Notes under the pieces: generated by a model
Database searches by the model: none
Told to the model about the DNA's origin: nothing
Seen by the model: the letters and a program-made list of their open reading frames with translations, nothing else
Position numbers and translations under genes: made by a program
From: Colocasia esculenta
Taxonomy: Eukaryota > Streptophyta > Magnoliopsida > Alismatales > Araceae
Assembly (NCBI GenBank): GCA_014218235.1
Contig: CM024759.1
Location: 8,758,712-8,822,711 of the forward strand
Reading direction: 5' to 3'
Length of the DNA stretch: 64,000 nucleotides
Shown here: one piece after another, positions 20,701 to 33,405 of the stretch
How positions within the stretch are numbered: the stretch's first letter is position 1
How the letters are laid out: every line of letters begins with the position of its first letter

Positions 20701-22178
20701 ATGCCTCTGGCTCAGGAGCTTAGTATTTCTCATTATTTAGTTGGCATTGTTCATATAAAAGTAAAAAGGTGTGGTTTGCGCGCACATCACCTCTCGGTGG
20801 TGTGCACCAACTATTTCTCAGTAAAGAAATGTTGGGCTCGGCTCACATTAAGAGGCAGATACTATATTTAAACAGAAATATTATGTTTCTCACTAGTGTG
20901 GAGAATAGTGTGAGGTGGAGCAGTCACATCCATTGGGTCACCTGATATATATAGATTATTTGTATTTAATATACTTTTAACTTTTTGGACTAAAAGTAAT
21001 ACATATAAATATTTATATAATACATATAAATGGTGATTCAATATACATGAATAACACAATAATACACATAAAATAATATACAAAAAATTGGGATGCATAT
21101 TAATGCAGTCTAAAAAATATATTTAATATACTTAAGAGTCTGCATATCACATGACTCAATAAATATGATGTGCGGCTACTCCACCTCACGACATAGTCGA
21201 GAATATAATATTTCACATATTTAAATATTACACTTACGTAATTACATTTGTTATATTTGTGAGAGATTTTATTGATCATACGAGGAACAGCTACATCCAA
21301 TAAGAACACATACACAAATATAAATAATATTTGCGAAGCTCACATCAAAATTGTGTCTGGGGCAGACACGGCCACCTTAAGAAGTATGCGAAATCCTTCT
21401 CATAAAAATATATATATACATAAATAGAAGTATGCAGGAGTGAGGAAGGGGAGGATGAATCTTGGAAGAGTTGCTTGGAGGGATGGGTTTCTTATCTGAG
21501 AAGAGAAGGTACGTTGTTAACCCCCTCTCAACACTCTATTAATTTGTTAATTTGGTTTTTCCTTACGTACACTCCACAGCTTTATTTTGGCTTCGAGCGT
21601 CGTTCCGGCCGGGAACGTGACCCCCCCGGGGTCTCAACCCATCGAAATTAACTAATAAAGCTTGTTATTGATTATGAGATAGGAAGAGTATGAAGTTTAT
21701 GAGTGCAGACATATGAAGATGAGCGATGCTTGCTACACACTCCATTGGAGGTGTGCATATACACCTCCTCTTGATTTGGTGGCCATCATATTGACACACT
21801 CATCATAGGGGATGGAGTGGAGCAAGCATATCTCAAGGAATATTGGCGTGGGACCCACGTGAAAAGTTTTACACTCTACGCAATTATTTGACCCCACCTC
21901 ATCATGTTTGTCCGTTTTCTATGCGAGAAAAGATTTTTTGCAAGTATTATTCATCATGGGGTCTGATGAAGTCAGTCTGTGAATTCACAAAGATTGGTAC
22001 GATCTGATTTTGAGATCTGAAATTGAGTGTTCAAATAGTGAATGGAGATAGGAAATGATGTTATCATTTCAGGCTGATGCCAAAATACATTTGTAAAAAG
22101 TCAATCCTAAGATGGGATTCTTGGAATTGACTATCCGACATTTAAGTCAGAAGTCAATTTTTTGAAAGGAAGTAGAAT
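20701..22178. other. AT-rich intergenic DNA left of element F
   Basis: I see no gene. The stretch is AT-rich with scattered TATATA tracts (for example 21409-21420) and one GC-rich spot at 21608-21640. Confidence 0.6.
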
Positions 22179-22183
22179 AGATT
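22179..22183. repeat. Target-site duplication, left copy (AGATT)
   Basis: AGATT directly precedes the F 5' LTR (TGTGGTGGCC at 22184) and is repeated at 35287-35291 after the 3' LTR. Confidence 0.95.
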
Positions 22184-22490
22184 TGTGGTGGCCATTTTTA
22201 GCCACCATCGTGCACTGGGTCCATCATGGCCCGGCCCAGTCCGGCAGGCGGACGTGGCCCTACTGCAAGGCGTCACAGCGTTTCAAAAGCAACTTCGAGG
22301 ATCCGTGTCCGGTTCCTGCATTTGGGTACCAGCGGGACGCAGAAACCGCCTCTGGATGCCTCCCAGCTTGTTCGGACAAAGGCTCCTCCTTCAAGCAGGG
22401 TCTGCTCGGCTTGCGCCGGAAAGGAAACTCTTCGGAACGGGCAGTACTTCCTTGCGTCTGGCAACTGGCAGCAAGCCATGATCACGGAAA
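22184..22490 (+). repeat. F 5' LTR, internally deleted
   Basis: It matches the 3' LTR (34452-34757) base for base apart from scattered substitutions, as far as GGCAGCAAGCCAT. The 3' LTR then continues for another 525 bp or so with TATA box, R and U5, while here the sequence goes straight to the primer site. The 5' promoter is therefore lost. Confidence 0.88.
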
Positions 22491-22512
22491 CTTTTGGCGC
22501 CATCTGTGGGAA
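22491..22512 (+). promoter_or_regulatory. F primer-binding site region
   Basis: TTTTGGCGCCATCTGTGGG lies just after the truncated LTR. TGGCGCC(G/A)TCTGTGGG is the conserved post-LTR sequence in Tat-type gypsy elements. Confidence 0.8.
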
Positions 22513-22524
22513 GGAACAACAGTC

Positions 22525-25221
22525 ATGGCTCGCGGACGATCCTCGTACCAGAACATAGGGAGCCGTATGACGAGGTCTCGCCAGTCGCGGTCGGACTCCC
22601 GTCAACGCGCTCCCCCCGTCGACGCCGGTGTAGCCCGTGCTACTGCGACCGGGGGCGTCCCAGCACCCGCCGCCGTCGTGCCTGCAACCGCCTTGGAGAA
22701 GGCTGAACTTCGGGGACAGATGCAGCAGCTGACGGGCATCTGCTTGGGCCTCCAGGCCCAACTTGTTGGGCAGCGAGCCCCGGCAGCCTCTGTTCCACAG
22801 GAGCGCCAGGCAGAATCGTCTCACCGGCGATCACGCGCGCCTCCTGCCCCAACGGGGTCAATTCAGGAGCAGCACGTTGATTCACCGCGGAGGTCGCGCC
22901 GCGCTTCGTCTGGAGAGCGAGCCCCGGAGCACCGCGGCCGTTCGCCCCGTCGTTTTGCGGCGGTCTCGCGCCTACCGTGCTCGGTCGTGGGAGCCAATTC
23001 CCACAAGTCTGGCCGTGCAGATTCGGCCCACTCCGAACAGGTGTTGGCCAGGCGCTTGCTCCGCGTCGTCGACTTGGAATGTCGTGTGGATGCGATGGTC
23101 CAGCGTGCTGAGGGAAAGGCTCCGACCGAAGAGGACCTGAACTTCCGCTCCCCATTCATTGCGGAGATCTTAGAGGCTCGGGTCTCTCCCAAACTCCCTC
23201 TACCTTCCATCGCGCCGTACGATGGTACTTTTGATCCCGCGGATCACATCCATGGGTTTGAGTCGCATATGGTGTTCCACGGAGCATCTGATGCGGCCAA
23301 ATGCCGGGCCTTTCTGGCCACCTTGAAGGAAACTGCTCGGGCTTGGTTTGAAGCCCTCCCCGCAGGTTTCATCTCATCCTTCCACCAGCTAAAGAAGTCT
23401 TTTCGGGACAACTTCCTGGGCGGAAGATCGCAGCAGCGCACCGCGGCCTCCCTTCTTGCTGTTCGGCAAAAGAAGGGAGAAGCACTCTGGGACTACGTCA
23501 AGAGGTTCCAGACCGAGGCGCTCCGCATCCCACGCCTCGATGTTCCGTTAGCCACCAGTGCCCTCATTCAGGGCACTCGCGATGGTTTCCTGCAGAGGAC
23601 GCTGGGGGTGCAGCAGCCTTCCACTCTTGCTGAGCTCCTCTCCACTGCACAATGCCACGCGGCGTGTGAAGAAAGTCTGGCTGCTGGCCGGGCGGAGCAA
23701 GGAGAGTCGACGGACAAGAAGAGGCCTTCCGACAACTGTTCCGACCGCGATCGGAAGAAAGGGCAGCGCAACGACGATTCACCATGCCGTCCAGGCCCCT
23801 TCACCGACTACACACCATTGACAGTGGCACCCGAGCAGATCCTGGCCGAGATCAGGGACGAACCATTTGTTCGGTGGCCACCAAGGATGCGCTCCGATCC
23901 CCGGCGGCGCAACCAGGAGAAGTACTGTCGCTTCCACCGCGACCACGGCCACGACACCTCCGAATGCCGCCAGCTTAAAGACGAAATTGAATCCCTCATT
24001 AAGCGCGGCTACCTCGGACGGTTCGTGCGCCGGAATGAAGACCGCCCCAGACGTCGAGAACGGACTCCCGAGCAGCCGATCAACAACGAGCCCAACGGGC
24101 AGGAAATTAACTTGATCGCAGGAGGGTTCGGCACTGGCGGAGAGAGCACTCAGAGCCGACGTGACTACGCAAGGCGAGTGCATGTCATGGACAGACCGCC
24201 GATACCCCGACCGGCTCCTTATCCCCCTAGTCCCGCGCACGCACAGTCTGTGAGGGCCATAACCTTCTCAGATGAAGATCTTGTAGGGGTTACCACCCCA
24301 CACACTGATGCGTTGGTCGTTTCGGCAACCATCAATCATTGTAATGTGCGCAGGATTCTGGTAGATAATGGAAGTGCCCCTGATGTGTTGGCTTACTACT
24401 ATTATCTTCTTATGGGCCTAAAAACCGATCAGCTCACCCCTGTAGAATCGCCCCTGTTCGGCTTCTCGGGGGTGTCGGTTCAGCCTATGGGTAGAGTTCG
24501 CCTCCCGATCATCCTCGGGACGGCTCCGAAGTGTGTGACCAAGGTGGTGGATTTCTTGGTCATCAGGAACATGCCTGGCTACAATGCGATCCTTGGTAGA
24601 GGTCTGATCGGCGGATCAAGGTGGTGCCTTCGTCTCTCCATCAGAAATATGAAGTTCCCCACTCCGTGTGGGGTCGGCGAAGTGCTTGGATGCCAGCGCG
24701 AGTCTCGACGGTGTTATGTCCTTTCTCTATGGGACAAGCAGCCACTCGCAACTCCAACACCTATTCTCCCACTAGCCGACCAGCCTTCCACAACTTGCGG
24801 AACTCCTGCCGAAGATCTACTTCCAGTCCAAGTTGATAGCAACCCCGAACACGTCCTATACATTAGCGCGTTACTAGCGGAAGCAGAGCAGCAACGGTAT
24901 AGAAGTTTCTTGCTAGCTAATCTGGACGTATTCGCATGGTCCGACGATGAATTGCCAGGCATCCCTCCGGAGGTAATGGTGCATCGCCTCCGCCTGGATC
25001 CACGGGTCCCATCGGTTCAGCAAAGGAGGCGACCCGTCAACCAAGAGCGGCAGACCGTGATCCGTGATCACGTTGTCAAAATCCGAGCAGTTGGGCTCCT
25101 CCGGGAAGCCCAATACCCAAGATGGATCTCCAACGTGGTCCTCGTACGCAAAGCCACTGGTAAATGGCGCGTATTTGTGGATTACAAGGACATTAACAAA
25201 TTAAGCGACGCCCAAGGATAA
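22525..25221 (+). pseudogene. F Gag, protease and N-terminal RT (899 codons, ends in a frameshift)
   Basis: The start is the first ATG after the primer site (MARGRSSYQN). Residues 1-190 are Arg/Ser-rich and basic. The retrotransposon Gag domain runs at about 230-385 (PYDGTFDPADHIHGFES, ETARAWFEALPAG, LWDYVKRFQTEALRI). A knuckle-like CRFHRDHGHDTSEC is near residue 467. The aspartic protease has VDNGSAPDVL near residue 612, with Asn in place of the usual Thr/Ser/Gly of D-x-G. RT begins around residue 815 (VMVHRLRLDP) and reaches WRVFVDYKDINK, where a one-base shift near 25205 causes a stop; the next RT residues (TPKDNFPLSRIDQLVD) continue in another frame. It encoded capsid and the first enzymes of the polyprotein. 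Confidence 0.9.
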
Positions 25222-26062
25222 TTTCCCACTGTCTCGCATCGATCAGCTAGTAGACGCAACATCCGGGCACGAGCTCCTCAGCTTTTTGGACGCATACTCT
25301 GGCTATCACCAGATTTGTATGCATCTTCCGGATCAGGACGCTACCACGTTTGTCACAGACTTGGGGTTATACTGTTTCACCAGGATGCCCTTTGGTCTGA
25401 AAAACGCAGGCACAACATACGAGCGATTGGTCAATAAGATGTTCGAGCAGCAAGTTGGGCGCAATATGGAGGTCTATGTCGACGACATGTTGGTCAAAAC
25501 GCTCCTGAGCACCGACCACATTTCTAACCTCGAAGAGACCTTCACAACTTTGCGAAGGTATAACATGAAGCTCAACCCAGCCAAGTGTGCGTTTGGGGTA
25601 CGCTCAGGGAAGTTCCTCGGTTTCCTCATTTCAAATAGAGAAATAGAGGCCAACCCTGAAAAGATCCAAGCAATACTTGAAATGAGCAGCCCAAAAATGG
25701 TACGCGATGTCCAACGTCTGACTGGACGGTTAGCCGCGCTCAATCGGTTCATGTCCCGGGCAGCAGAGAGAAGCTTCAACTTCTTCAAATTGCTGCGAGG
25801 ACCCAGAGGCTCTTCACAGCAAGGGGGGCATGTACGGTGGACTGAGGACTGTGAGGCCGCCTTCACGGAGTTGAAGGCCTATCTCGCGGCCCCACCTGTT
25901 CTCTCGAAACCTATGCTCGGGGAGCCCTTGTTCGTATACCTTTCGGTTATCGAGCACTCCATCAACGCAGTGTTGATCAGAGAAGAGGGAGCGGCCCAGC
26001 GTCCCGTTTACTACATTAGTAGGGTCCTCCAAGAAGCTGAAAGGATGTACCCTCGAGCATAA
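25206..26062 (+). pseudogene. F reverse transcriptase and start of first RNase H
   Basis: In the frame after the shift: FPLSRIDQLVDATSGHELL, FLDAYSGYHQI, FTRMPFGLKNAGTTYERLV and the catalytic VYVDDMLVKT (25472-25492). The thumb has KCAFGVRSGKFLGFLIS and LTGRLAALNRFMSRAAE. The first RNase H starts FVYLSVIEHSINAVL. The frame ends at the TAA at 26060, which replaces a Glu/Lys codon in the conserved YPRAxKLALAL block, so the sequence continues in frame beyond it. Confidence 0.9.
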
Positions 26063-27064
26063 AAACTCGCCCTTGCCCTGGTCACGGCTGCCCGGAAGCT
26101 CAGGCCCTACTTCCAGGCTCACACAATAACGGTTCTCACCGATCAGCCGCTGAAGTCTATTCTGCAGCGGCCGGAGGCTTCGGGCAGGCTCATTAAATGG
26201 GCCATAGAGCTAGGCAAGTTTGACATCAGCTTTCGCCCAAGGACAACAATCAAGGCGCAAGCATTGGCGGACTTTGTCGCGGAATGTACTCTCCCTACCG
26301 AGCAGGACCCTCCGCTTGCCGACGAGCCCCCATGGGAGCTCTACATCGATGGATCCTCTTGTGTTACAGGGAGCAGAGCTGGCTTGGTTCTCACCTCTCC
26401 GGAGGGATTAGATTTCCAATATGCCCTCCAGTTCCGCTTCGCGGCCTCCAACAATGTTGCCGAGTACGAAGCATTGTTGTCCGGTATTCGCATGGCTAGG
26501 CACCTCGGAGCCCTTCGGATTAGAGTCTTCAGAGATTCCCAGTTGGTGGCCAGCCAAGTGAACGGGCAGTTCGAAGCAAGGGAGCCACGCATGGCCCAGT
26601 ACCTTCAACAGGTCAAGAGCCGAGCAGAATGCCTCCTCTACTTCGAAGTTATACACGTTCCACGGGAGAAAAACGCGCGAGCCGATGCACTCGCCAAGCT
26701 GGCGTCTTCAGGTGACATCGCCTCCGTATTCATTGAAGAGCTCGCTGCACCGAGCACCGAAGTGGATGTAGCAGCCATTGGGTCCGACCCTCCAGCTCCA
26801 AACTGGATTGACCCTCTCTTGGCCTATCTACTTCGAGGCGAGCTTCCCCCTGAGCAGGGTGAAACTCGGAAGATCAGACTGCATTCTCAGTGTTTCACCC
26901 TCATAGAAGGCAAGCTTTACCGACGGTCCCTTTCAAGACCTCTCTTACGGTGTCTCAGCCCTGAAGAGGCCCTTGCGGCTACCGAAGAGGTTCACGAGGG
27001 ATTGTGCGGAAGCCACTTGGGGGGCAGAACGCTGGCACGAAGCATCATCCGAGCAGGATTCTAG
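26063..27064 (+). pseudogene. F first RNase H end, archaeal-type second RNase H and integrase zinc region
   Basis: After the stop the same frame gives KLALALVTAARKLRPYFQ, LTDQPLKSILQRPEASGR and KAQALADFVAE, finishing the first RNase H. A second RNase H follows (about 26330-26705): WELYIDGSS, NNVAEYEALLSGI, VFRDSQLVASQVNG, KNARADALAKLAS, with the D-E-D-D residues visible. The linker leads to the integrase HHCC region (VHEGLCGSHLGGRTLA). A TAG at 27062 interrupts the frame where family members have an aromatic residue. Two RNase H domains are diagnostic of the Tat group. Confidence 0.9.
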
Positions 27065-28038
27065 TGGCCCTCTCTGCAAAAGGACTATATCTCTTTTGTC
27101 AGAAGGTGTCCGGAATGCCAGAAGTTCGGACAGCTCATTAAGCAACCGGTCGAGCAACTCCATACACTGTTTGAGTCTTGCCCTTTCGCTAGGTGGGGCA
27201 TTGATATACTGGGTCCCTTCCCAGAGGCCCAGGGTTGGAAGAAGTTCTGGTTCGTGGCCATCGACTACTTTACCAAGTGGGTCGAAGCAGAACCCGTTAC
27301 CACAATCACCGAACAAGCCGTGTGGAAGTTCGTTTGGAAGAACCTCCTCTGCAAGTTTGGCATCCCAAAGGTGATTATCTCTGACAATGGGAAGCAGTTC
27401 GATAGCACCTTCTTCAAGCAGAAGTGCGCCGAACTTGGCATCTATAATCACTTCACCTCCGTGGCACATCCTCAGGCCAACGGTCTGGTCGAAAACGCCA
27501 ACCGTACGTTGCTGCACAGGATCCGCACGAGAGTCGAAGCTGCCGGTAGTTCGTGGATTGACGAGCTCCCTAATGTGTTGTGGTGTCACCGAACAACTGC
27601 TCGGGTAGCCACAGGGGAGACCCCTTTCCATTTGGCCTACGGTACAAAGGCCGTTGTACCTCTAGAAGTGGCTCTCCCCACTCTTCGGACAACTCACTTC
27701 GACGAGGCCGCCAATAATCGTGCGCTCAGGGAAAACCTAGACATGCTTGGCGAACGCCAAAATGACACCAGCATCAGACTAGTTTCCTATCAACAGCGCC
27801 TTGCGCAGTAATAAACTCCCGAGTTCGGGAAAGGCTCTTCTTCGAATGGGACCTTGTTCTTCGCCGCTGCTCGGCTTCGGATCCCCGAAGAGCAGCCGGC
27901 AAGCTCGCCCCCAAGTGGGAAGGACCTTATCAGGTCATCCAGGTCCTTGGAAAAGGCTCTTACAAGCTAACTACTCCTAGTGGCGGGGCCATACCCAGAA
28001 CCTGGCATGTATCCAATTTGAAGGCTTACTATTTATAA
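27065..28038 (+). pseudogene. F integrase core and C-terminal domain
   Basis: CPECQKFGQL completes the zinc finger. The DDE core shows WGIDILGPFPE, IISDNGKQFDS and NGLVENANRTLL with the catalytic residues present. It continues to ATGETPFHLAYG. Two consecutive TAA codons at 27811-27816 lie where family members have Tyr-Tyr/Asn, and a frame change follows. The tail KLAPKWEGPYQVIQVLGKG and IPRTWHVSNLKAYYL ends at the TAA 28036-28038. It inserted element DNA into the chromosome. Confidence 0.88.
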
Positions 28039-28386
28039 AAGCCTTCTGTTCGGCATCCTACTTCTCTCCTACCAGTTCTTTTGGTCGGCTAGAGACGAAG
28101 TCCAAAACATCATTATCTCAATGTCTTTAGTCCACAAGGATGTAACGACATCTCCTAGTATGAAGATGTTCCGCAAGCACCCCAAGTTAGAACACCCGCA
28201 GTTCATAGCAACCTGTGCGGTAATTGCGAACACTTCTAAACGACCAACGAATTCCGGTTCGGACAGAACACTTACAAGGTAAGGAGATAGAAAAAGCGAA
28301 GCCATTTTTTGAAAAGAGAGAGATCTATTCAGATTTTATACAAAAGCTCTCTTTGGCCGAGCTGCCAAACAAAAAGGAAAGGATAT
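28039..28386. other. Spacer between F pol and its antisense ORF
   Basis: No gene is recognised. The two genes converge here, so the stretch should hold both 3' UTRs. Confidence 0.6.
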
Positions 28387-30463
28387 TCAAGGGGCCTGCC
28401 TAGAGGTACCTGCGCCATCATCTGCAGGAGGCATTCGCCCTGACTGGAACTGGGCAAAGTGCACTCCGTCTAAACGTGCATCCTGGTTACGACGCCGGCA
28501 CTCCCCTACAGCAGCCTCGAAAGCTTCTCGGGCACGTTCTGTCCAAGCAAGCTTCTCCCCGAACTCCTTTCCTGCTTCGAGGCCCACCTTGTAGCAACGG
28601 GCCCCAAACTGCTCTAGGTCCTTTTTCAAGTCAGGACCTTCTTTGTACTCTGCCACTCCTTGAGCCCTGGCTTCGGATAACACCTTCGCGATTGCCTCCT
28701 TTTCGGCTCGGGCAACGGTCAGGTTGAGCTCGGACACTTGGAGGGCATCTTGGAGGCTTTTCACCTCCTTTAGCAGTTCGGCCTCGCGAGCCCGGTGCTT
28801 GGTGACTAGATCGTCGCAGAAGGCCGTTTCCGCCTCCCACATCTGCTTCTGATTCTCGGCACGTAAGGCAAGCTTCTTCAAAAGGACCATTGAGCTCGTG
28901 ATGCCATCCACCAACGCTCTCACCTCGACATTGTCATCTTCGTCTTGTTCGGAGAGGTGCCCTGGGCGATAGGCCGCACTGGAATGCTCGAGGGTCTTCT
29001 CCGGGATTAGGTCTTGGCACCACGCCATCCTATCCAGATAGGATGCGGACGGGCACGGGGTCAGAATCCTTGAAGCATCGCTCCCAAGCCTTCCCAGCGT
29101 GGCTTCCAGCATCGCCTGCGAGGGAGCTCGAACAACTTCCCCTTCAGTACTACAGAGAGAGGTCTCCGATCTTCCCCAGAACTAACGACCTCCTCAGCGG
29201 CGTCTAGTCGCTCGTTAGATATTTCTGCCCTCTTAGCGGGCTCAAAACAGTATCAGCAACCTCCCTGTGGCCCTCCGTCCCCAGGGCCACCTCCTTGGCC
29301 CCTTGCGCGGCTTCTCCAACTTCCATGGAGACCAAAGTGGTTGACGGTATTTCCACTACCGCAACCATTTTTATGGGAGGCAGGGGGGCCGCGGCAACCA
29401 CAACGACTTCCTTCTATGGGGCTGTCGTCTCCCTGGCTGGAGTGGCCCCCGTAGCCGAAGCAGCCGCCTCCTCAGGGACATCCTTCTCTGGCACTTCGCG
29501 GCGCGGAGAGGTCCCCTCCCTGGCGACAGAGGTCTCTTCATTACCTTCGCCCCTTCGAGCAAAGGTCTCTGTCGCAGGGCCAGCAGCATCATCTCCGGCG
29601 CCTCCAGTGCTCGACGCCGCTATTTGAGCAACTTCCTCTTCACGGCCCTCGCTGGGGCCCGGCGGCGCAGACACTTCTGTCTGCTCTTCAGCAGAGTTCT
29701 CTGACCCGTCGCTTACCACGATGAGCCCAAGCTCAGTCGCCATCCTCTGCGCGACCTCCGGATGGACCACGAGGGGCATCTGTGGTGCTTCCTGTTCGGC
29801 CGACCCAGCGACCTTGCGCTTCTTGCGCAACAGCAACTGCGCCTCATCAGCCTCCTCTTCGGTCCCCTCCTCACTCTGCTGAGGGGCAGCGCGGACCAGC
29901 CTCTTCTTCATCCGAGCTCGGAGCTGATCTACGTCTTCTGCGCCCTCGTCGAGCAGCGTCGACCTCTTCTTCATAATGACGGAAGGCCGAGTCGCCCCTT
30001 CGCCATCCTCGAACGAAGGCCGAGATCTTGCTGAAACCACCCTGACGGTGGCCTTTTTCATCAAATGAATTTTTTCGGGCCCCTTCTCAGGGACCCGTGT
30101 GCCTTCCGGGCGTCCCTTGGCAGGTGAAGGTGCCACCAATGCGGTCGTTACCGCAGTTCCAACCCTCACAGCCGAGGGGACCTGGACAACATCAGCGAGG
30201 TCATCGTCCTCATATACCATGTGGGCCATAACTGGGATCTGTTCGGCGAAATCCTCGTTCGCCTCTTGATCTCTCCCAGCCTCCAACTCCGCAGCGGCTG
30301 CAAAAAGGAGGAAGTTGTTAGAACACAGTTACCGAGCTGGCGCGCAACAAAACAAGTTCGAGCACTTACTCCATGGTTTGCTCAGACCATGCTGAACAAG
30401 CAAGAACTCTGTTAAGTAGCCCTCTCCATTCCTCACGCCGGCCCGAAGTAGGCTATCCGAGGC
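28387..30463 (-). pseudogene. F antisense ORF, C-terminal part (coiled coil), with intron
   Basis: On the minus strand the part next to the solo LTR encodes SLLRAGVRNGEGYLTEFLLV. A 72-bp intron follows: donor GTAAGT at 30369-30364, acceptor TTTTTGCAG ending 30298. The next exon begins ELEAGRDQEANEDFAEQ and is acidic, Lys/Arg and Glu-rich (LLLRKKRKV), then Ala/Pro/Glu-rich. A stop at 29414 and a frame change between 29113 and 29204 break it. The last 240 codons (29112-28387) form a coiled coil (KLALRAENQKQMWEAETAF, AELLKEVKSLQDALQ). Antisense ORFs with introns at this place are known in Tat elements; their role is unknown. Confidence 0.8.
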
Positions 30464-30468
30464 CCTTG

Positions 30469-33400
30469 TGTCACGCCCCGACGCGGAATATCGGAGCGCG
30501 AAGGCAGTTGCAAGTGAACGGGTATAGAGCAAGCACTAGACATCAAACCATTGCACAATGAATAATACTAAAGCAAATTCTTTTCATTAATACATTCTGA
30601 TGCCTAGTTACAACCACTAATATCAGAGCCAATCTATGAGGCCCAATTACATTGAAAGAAAGTAAAAGACTAAACTTCAAACCTAACTACTACAACGCTA
30701 AATATAGCAATAGGACGCTAGGGTACTCAAGACATCACTCCAGGTCGTTCCCGTCCTCTTGAGTGTATGGTTCATCCTCGGTCTCACCTGAGAACACAAC
30801 GACAAATAACGCAGGGTGAGCGATAACGCACAGTAGGACTTAAATCTCAGGATCAAGCATGCTTTAAGTGTTTAATGTCTTGTAAAGCATGATAACTAGG
30901 GAGAGTAACGAGAAACATATAGAAAGTACTGGTACACGATAACGAGAAACAATAGCACAATGCACGAGAGGATAGCACGACAAGTGTTGATATCGGATTG
31001 GCCGTATAACAAGATAACAAGTAAAGTTGCACAACAGTGCACAAGTCACGATAGCAAGTGTTGGTCAATATTCTTTCAACCACGAGATTCAAGTAAACCA
31101 ATAATTGACTATTTGATTAATTGATTGTCATAGGTCAAATCTTGCGTGTTCATGCGTTAGGTGTATGCCATCACCCAGATCATTAGACCCCCGCGAGTTA
31201 TAGCCTTTCAGGTGCTCCTCCCAAGGACCAGACCGGGCCCTTATAATGTTGCCTAGCATAGTCATGTTTTTATCGTAGACAATCAATTTAATGGCCAAAT
31301 AGAGTACCAAGGAATAGATGAGAGTACTAGATGAATAGACGAGATAATAGAGTGACATGAATAGATGTGCGAGTAGAGTATAGATGAGAGCTAATGGACA
31401 TTGCACGTAAAGCGACGAGTAAACAGGCGATAGTAACAGTTGCACAACACGCGCACTTGGTATTGGCAGTCAGGTGGAACTCACGATCCTACCACTGGCC
31501 TTGTTATGCACAGGTCCAGAGGTCCGGCGTGATTTAAGACGAGAGTGAATCTCTAATAGCCATTTGGATCATATAGATCCCTAAAGGGTATCATAGGTAT
31601 TAGGGTACAACCGGCTCGTCGACCATGTGGGAATCCATGATCAGAGGAGACTTACGAAGGCCTTGTGTAAGAGTTCACTAGTCCGGTGAAAGGAATATCC
31701 GACGGAGAGTTCACCACAAGCCAAGTAAAGTGTGTATATAAAATAGGTGCTCGACGTTCTAGAGGAATTCTAGGACAGTGGAGCGTCGATATCGGAATAT
31801 AAAGAACGCAAGAAACGATTACAAGTTCTTTAAAATAGGGCAATTAATGTACTTTATTTCAATAAATTACCAGGTACATTATGAGATATTTTCTGCAAGA
31901 TTTCAGCCATAAATGGATGGTTTATGTGTGTGCAAGTGCAAGAGGAATCATAGATAGAAATAAGTTGTGAATATGTATTTAAAATTATTCAATATTGCTC
32001 CATTTTTAGGCAAGGTTTTGACCGGGGGTATAACTGTAAAAAGGCGTAAGGATTATTTAGAAAGTGACAGAAATATTTTTATGGGTTTTTCACCAAAATT
32101 CCTGTGAAGGCGACATAGGCCAGTGAGGATCGTGACAGGGGTATGATGGAATGCGACAAGGTCCTGTACGGGTCGCGACAGGGCTTACAGATCGGGTACT
32201 GGGAACGCGACGGTACACCTGTCGCCTTCTTGATCACGACAGGTAGGCTGTCGCAATCGGAGCCCAGGAAGCGACATGTCGAGGCGTCGCCTTCTGGTTG
32301 TTTGCGCCTAACTCTGACAAGAGTCAGAGCAGACATTGGATTGCGGACTAGGGATATCAATTCTTGATATAGGGTTGTTCAAAAAATCATAACTAATTAT
32401 ATATGTGATGAAAAATCATGAAACTAGTGGGAAATGAAACTAGACATACGAGAGTACTTCCAGTAAATAGGGATTCGAGAGAGAGCAGGGTTTGAACATG
32501 GTTTGAGAACGAACAAGGATGAGTAACATAGAACATGACACAGGGAGCAAGATGGATTTAATTCGAGTAACATGCTCAACAAAAATTAGGGCTTTCGGGG
32601 TCAAAAGATTCCTAACAAGATCAAGTATTTACAATAGAAATTTCATTTCATATACAAGGAGATATGGAAATATGTCTCGGGGTTATCATGTTTGCAGAAC
32701 TTCAAAAATTAAGAACAAAATAGGATGGATGGAAAAATATGAAACTTGGGGTTTCGTTCAAGAGGGTAGGAAGAACCTACAGACGAAATTTCAGAATTTT
32801 AGCTTGTGAGAATGTCTACCTTTGGATTTATTTGTCTTCTAGGGTTGAGACTCCCAAAAACGAGGAAGAAGCTTCAAGAACATCTTCTTCCCACGAGATC
32901 CTCTCCTCCTTGACCTCTTCCCCACGCCCAGCAACATTTGGCAACGAGCTAGGGTCGGCCAAGAGGGTTTATGAGGTGTATTTATGCATGCATGAATTCT
33001 TATTTCTATTTCTACTCTAATTCCTCTAAATTCCGAGATTTCCTAACTCTAACCTTCCTTCCTTGCTTTCCAATCCCTATTTAGGCTAGGAAGAGATCTA
33101 AATTCGTGCTAAACCATATGGGGTAGGTTTAGGAATCCAATTCCAACTCTAACTTCCTATTTAATGCATTAAATATCCCTTTTCTATTTAAGTAATAATT
33201 TAGTTACGAATTTAGGGTATTTTTCTATTATTCTCCCTTTGTAAATTCATATTTTTGACCCAATAAATTCTAGAGGATCCATTAACCAAAGCCTATTACT
33301 CTTTTCCATTTAATGCTCTTTTCATTTAAACATCCATTTAGCTAGGTTTTAAATTCTTTATTTAAATTTTTATTTTTCTTAAAAAATTCAGGTTGCTACA
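30469..33400 (-). repeat. Solo LTR (2932 bp) inserted in the F antisense ORF
   Basis: The insert is flanked by CCTTG on both sides (30464-30468 and 33401-33405). Its plus-strand ends are TGTCACGCCCCGA and GGTTGCTACA; read on the minus strand it starts TGTAGCAACC and ends GGGGCGTGACA, the usual polarity of plant gypsy LTRs. No gag, pol or primer site is visible inside, so a solo LTR from recombination is likeliest; a non-autonomous element is the alternative. Between 32100 and 32300 it has repeated GCGAC/GTCGC motifs. Confidence 0.85.
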
Positions 33401-33405
33401 CCTTG

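Noticed and set aside
22162..22524. Extending the F Gag frame upstream to 22162
   Set aside because: That stretch is flanking DNA, LTR and primer site; the first ATG after the primer site is 22525.
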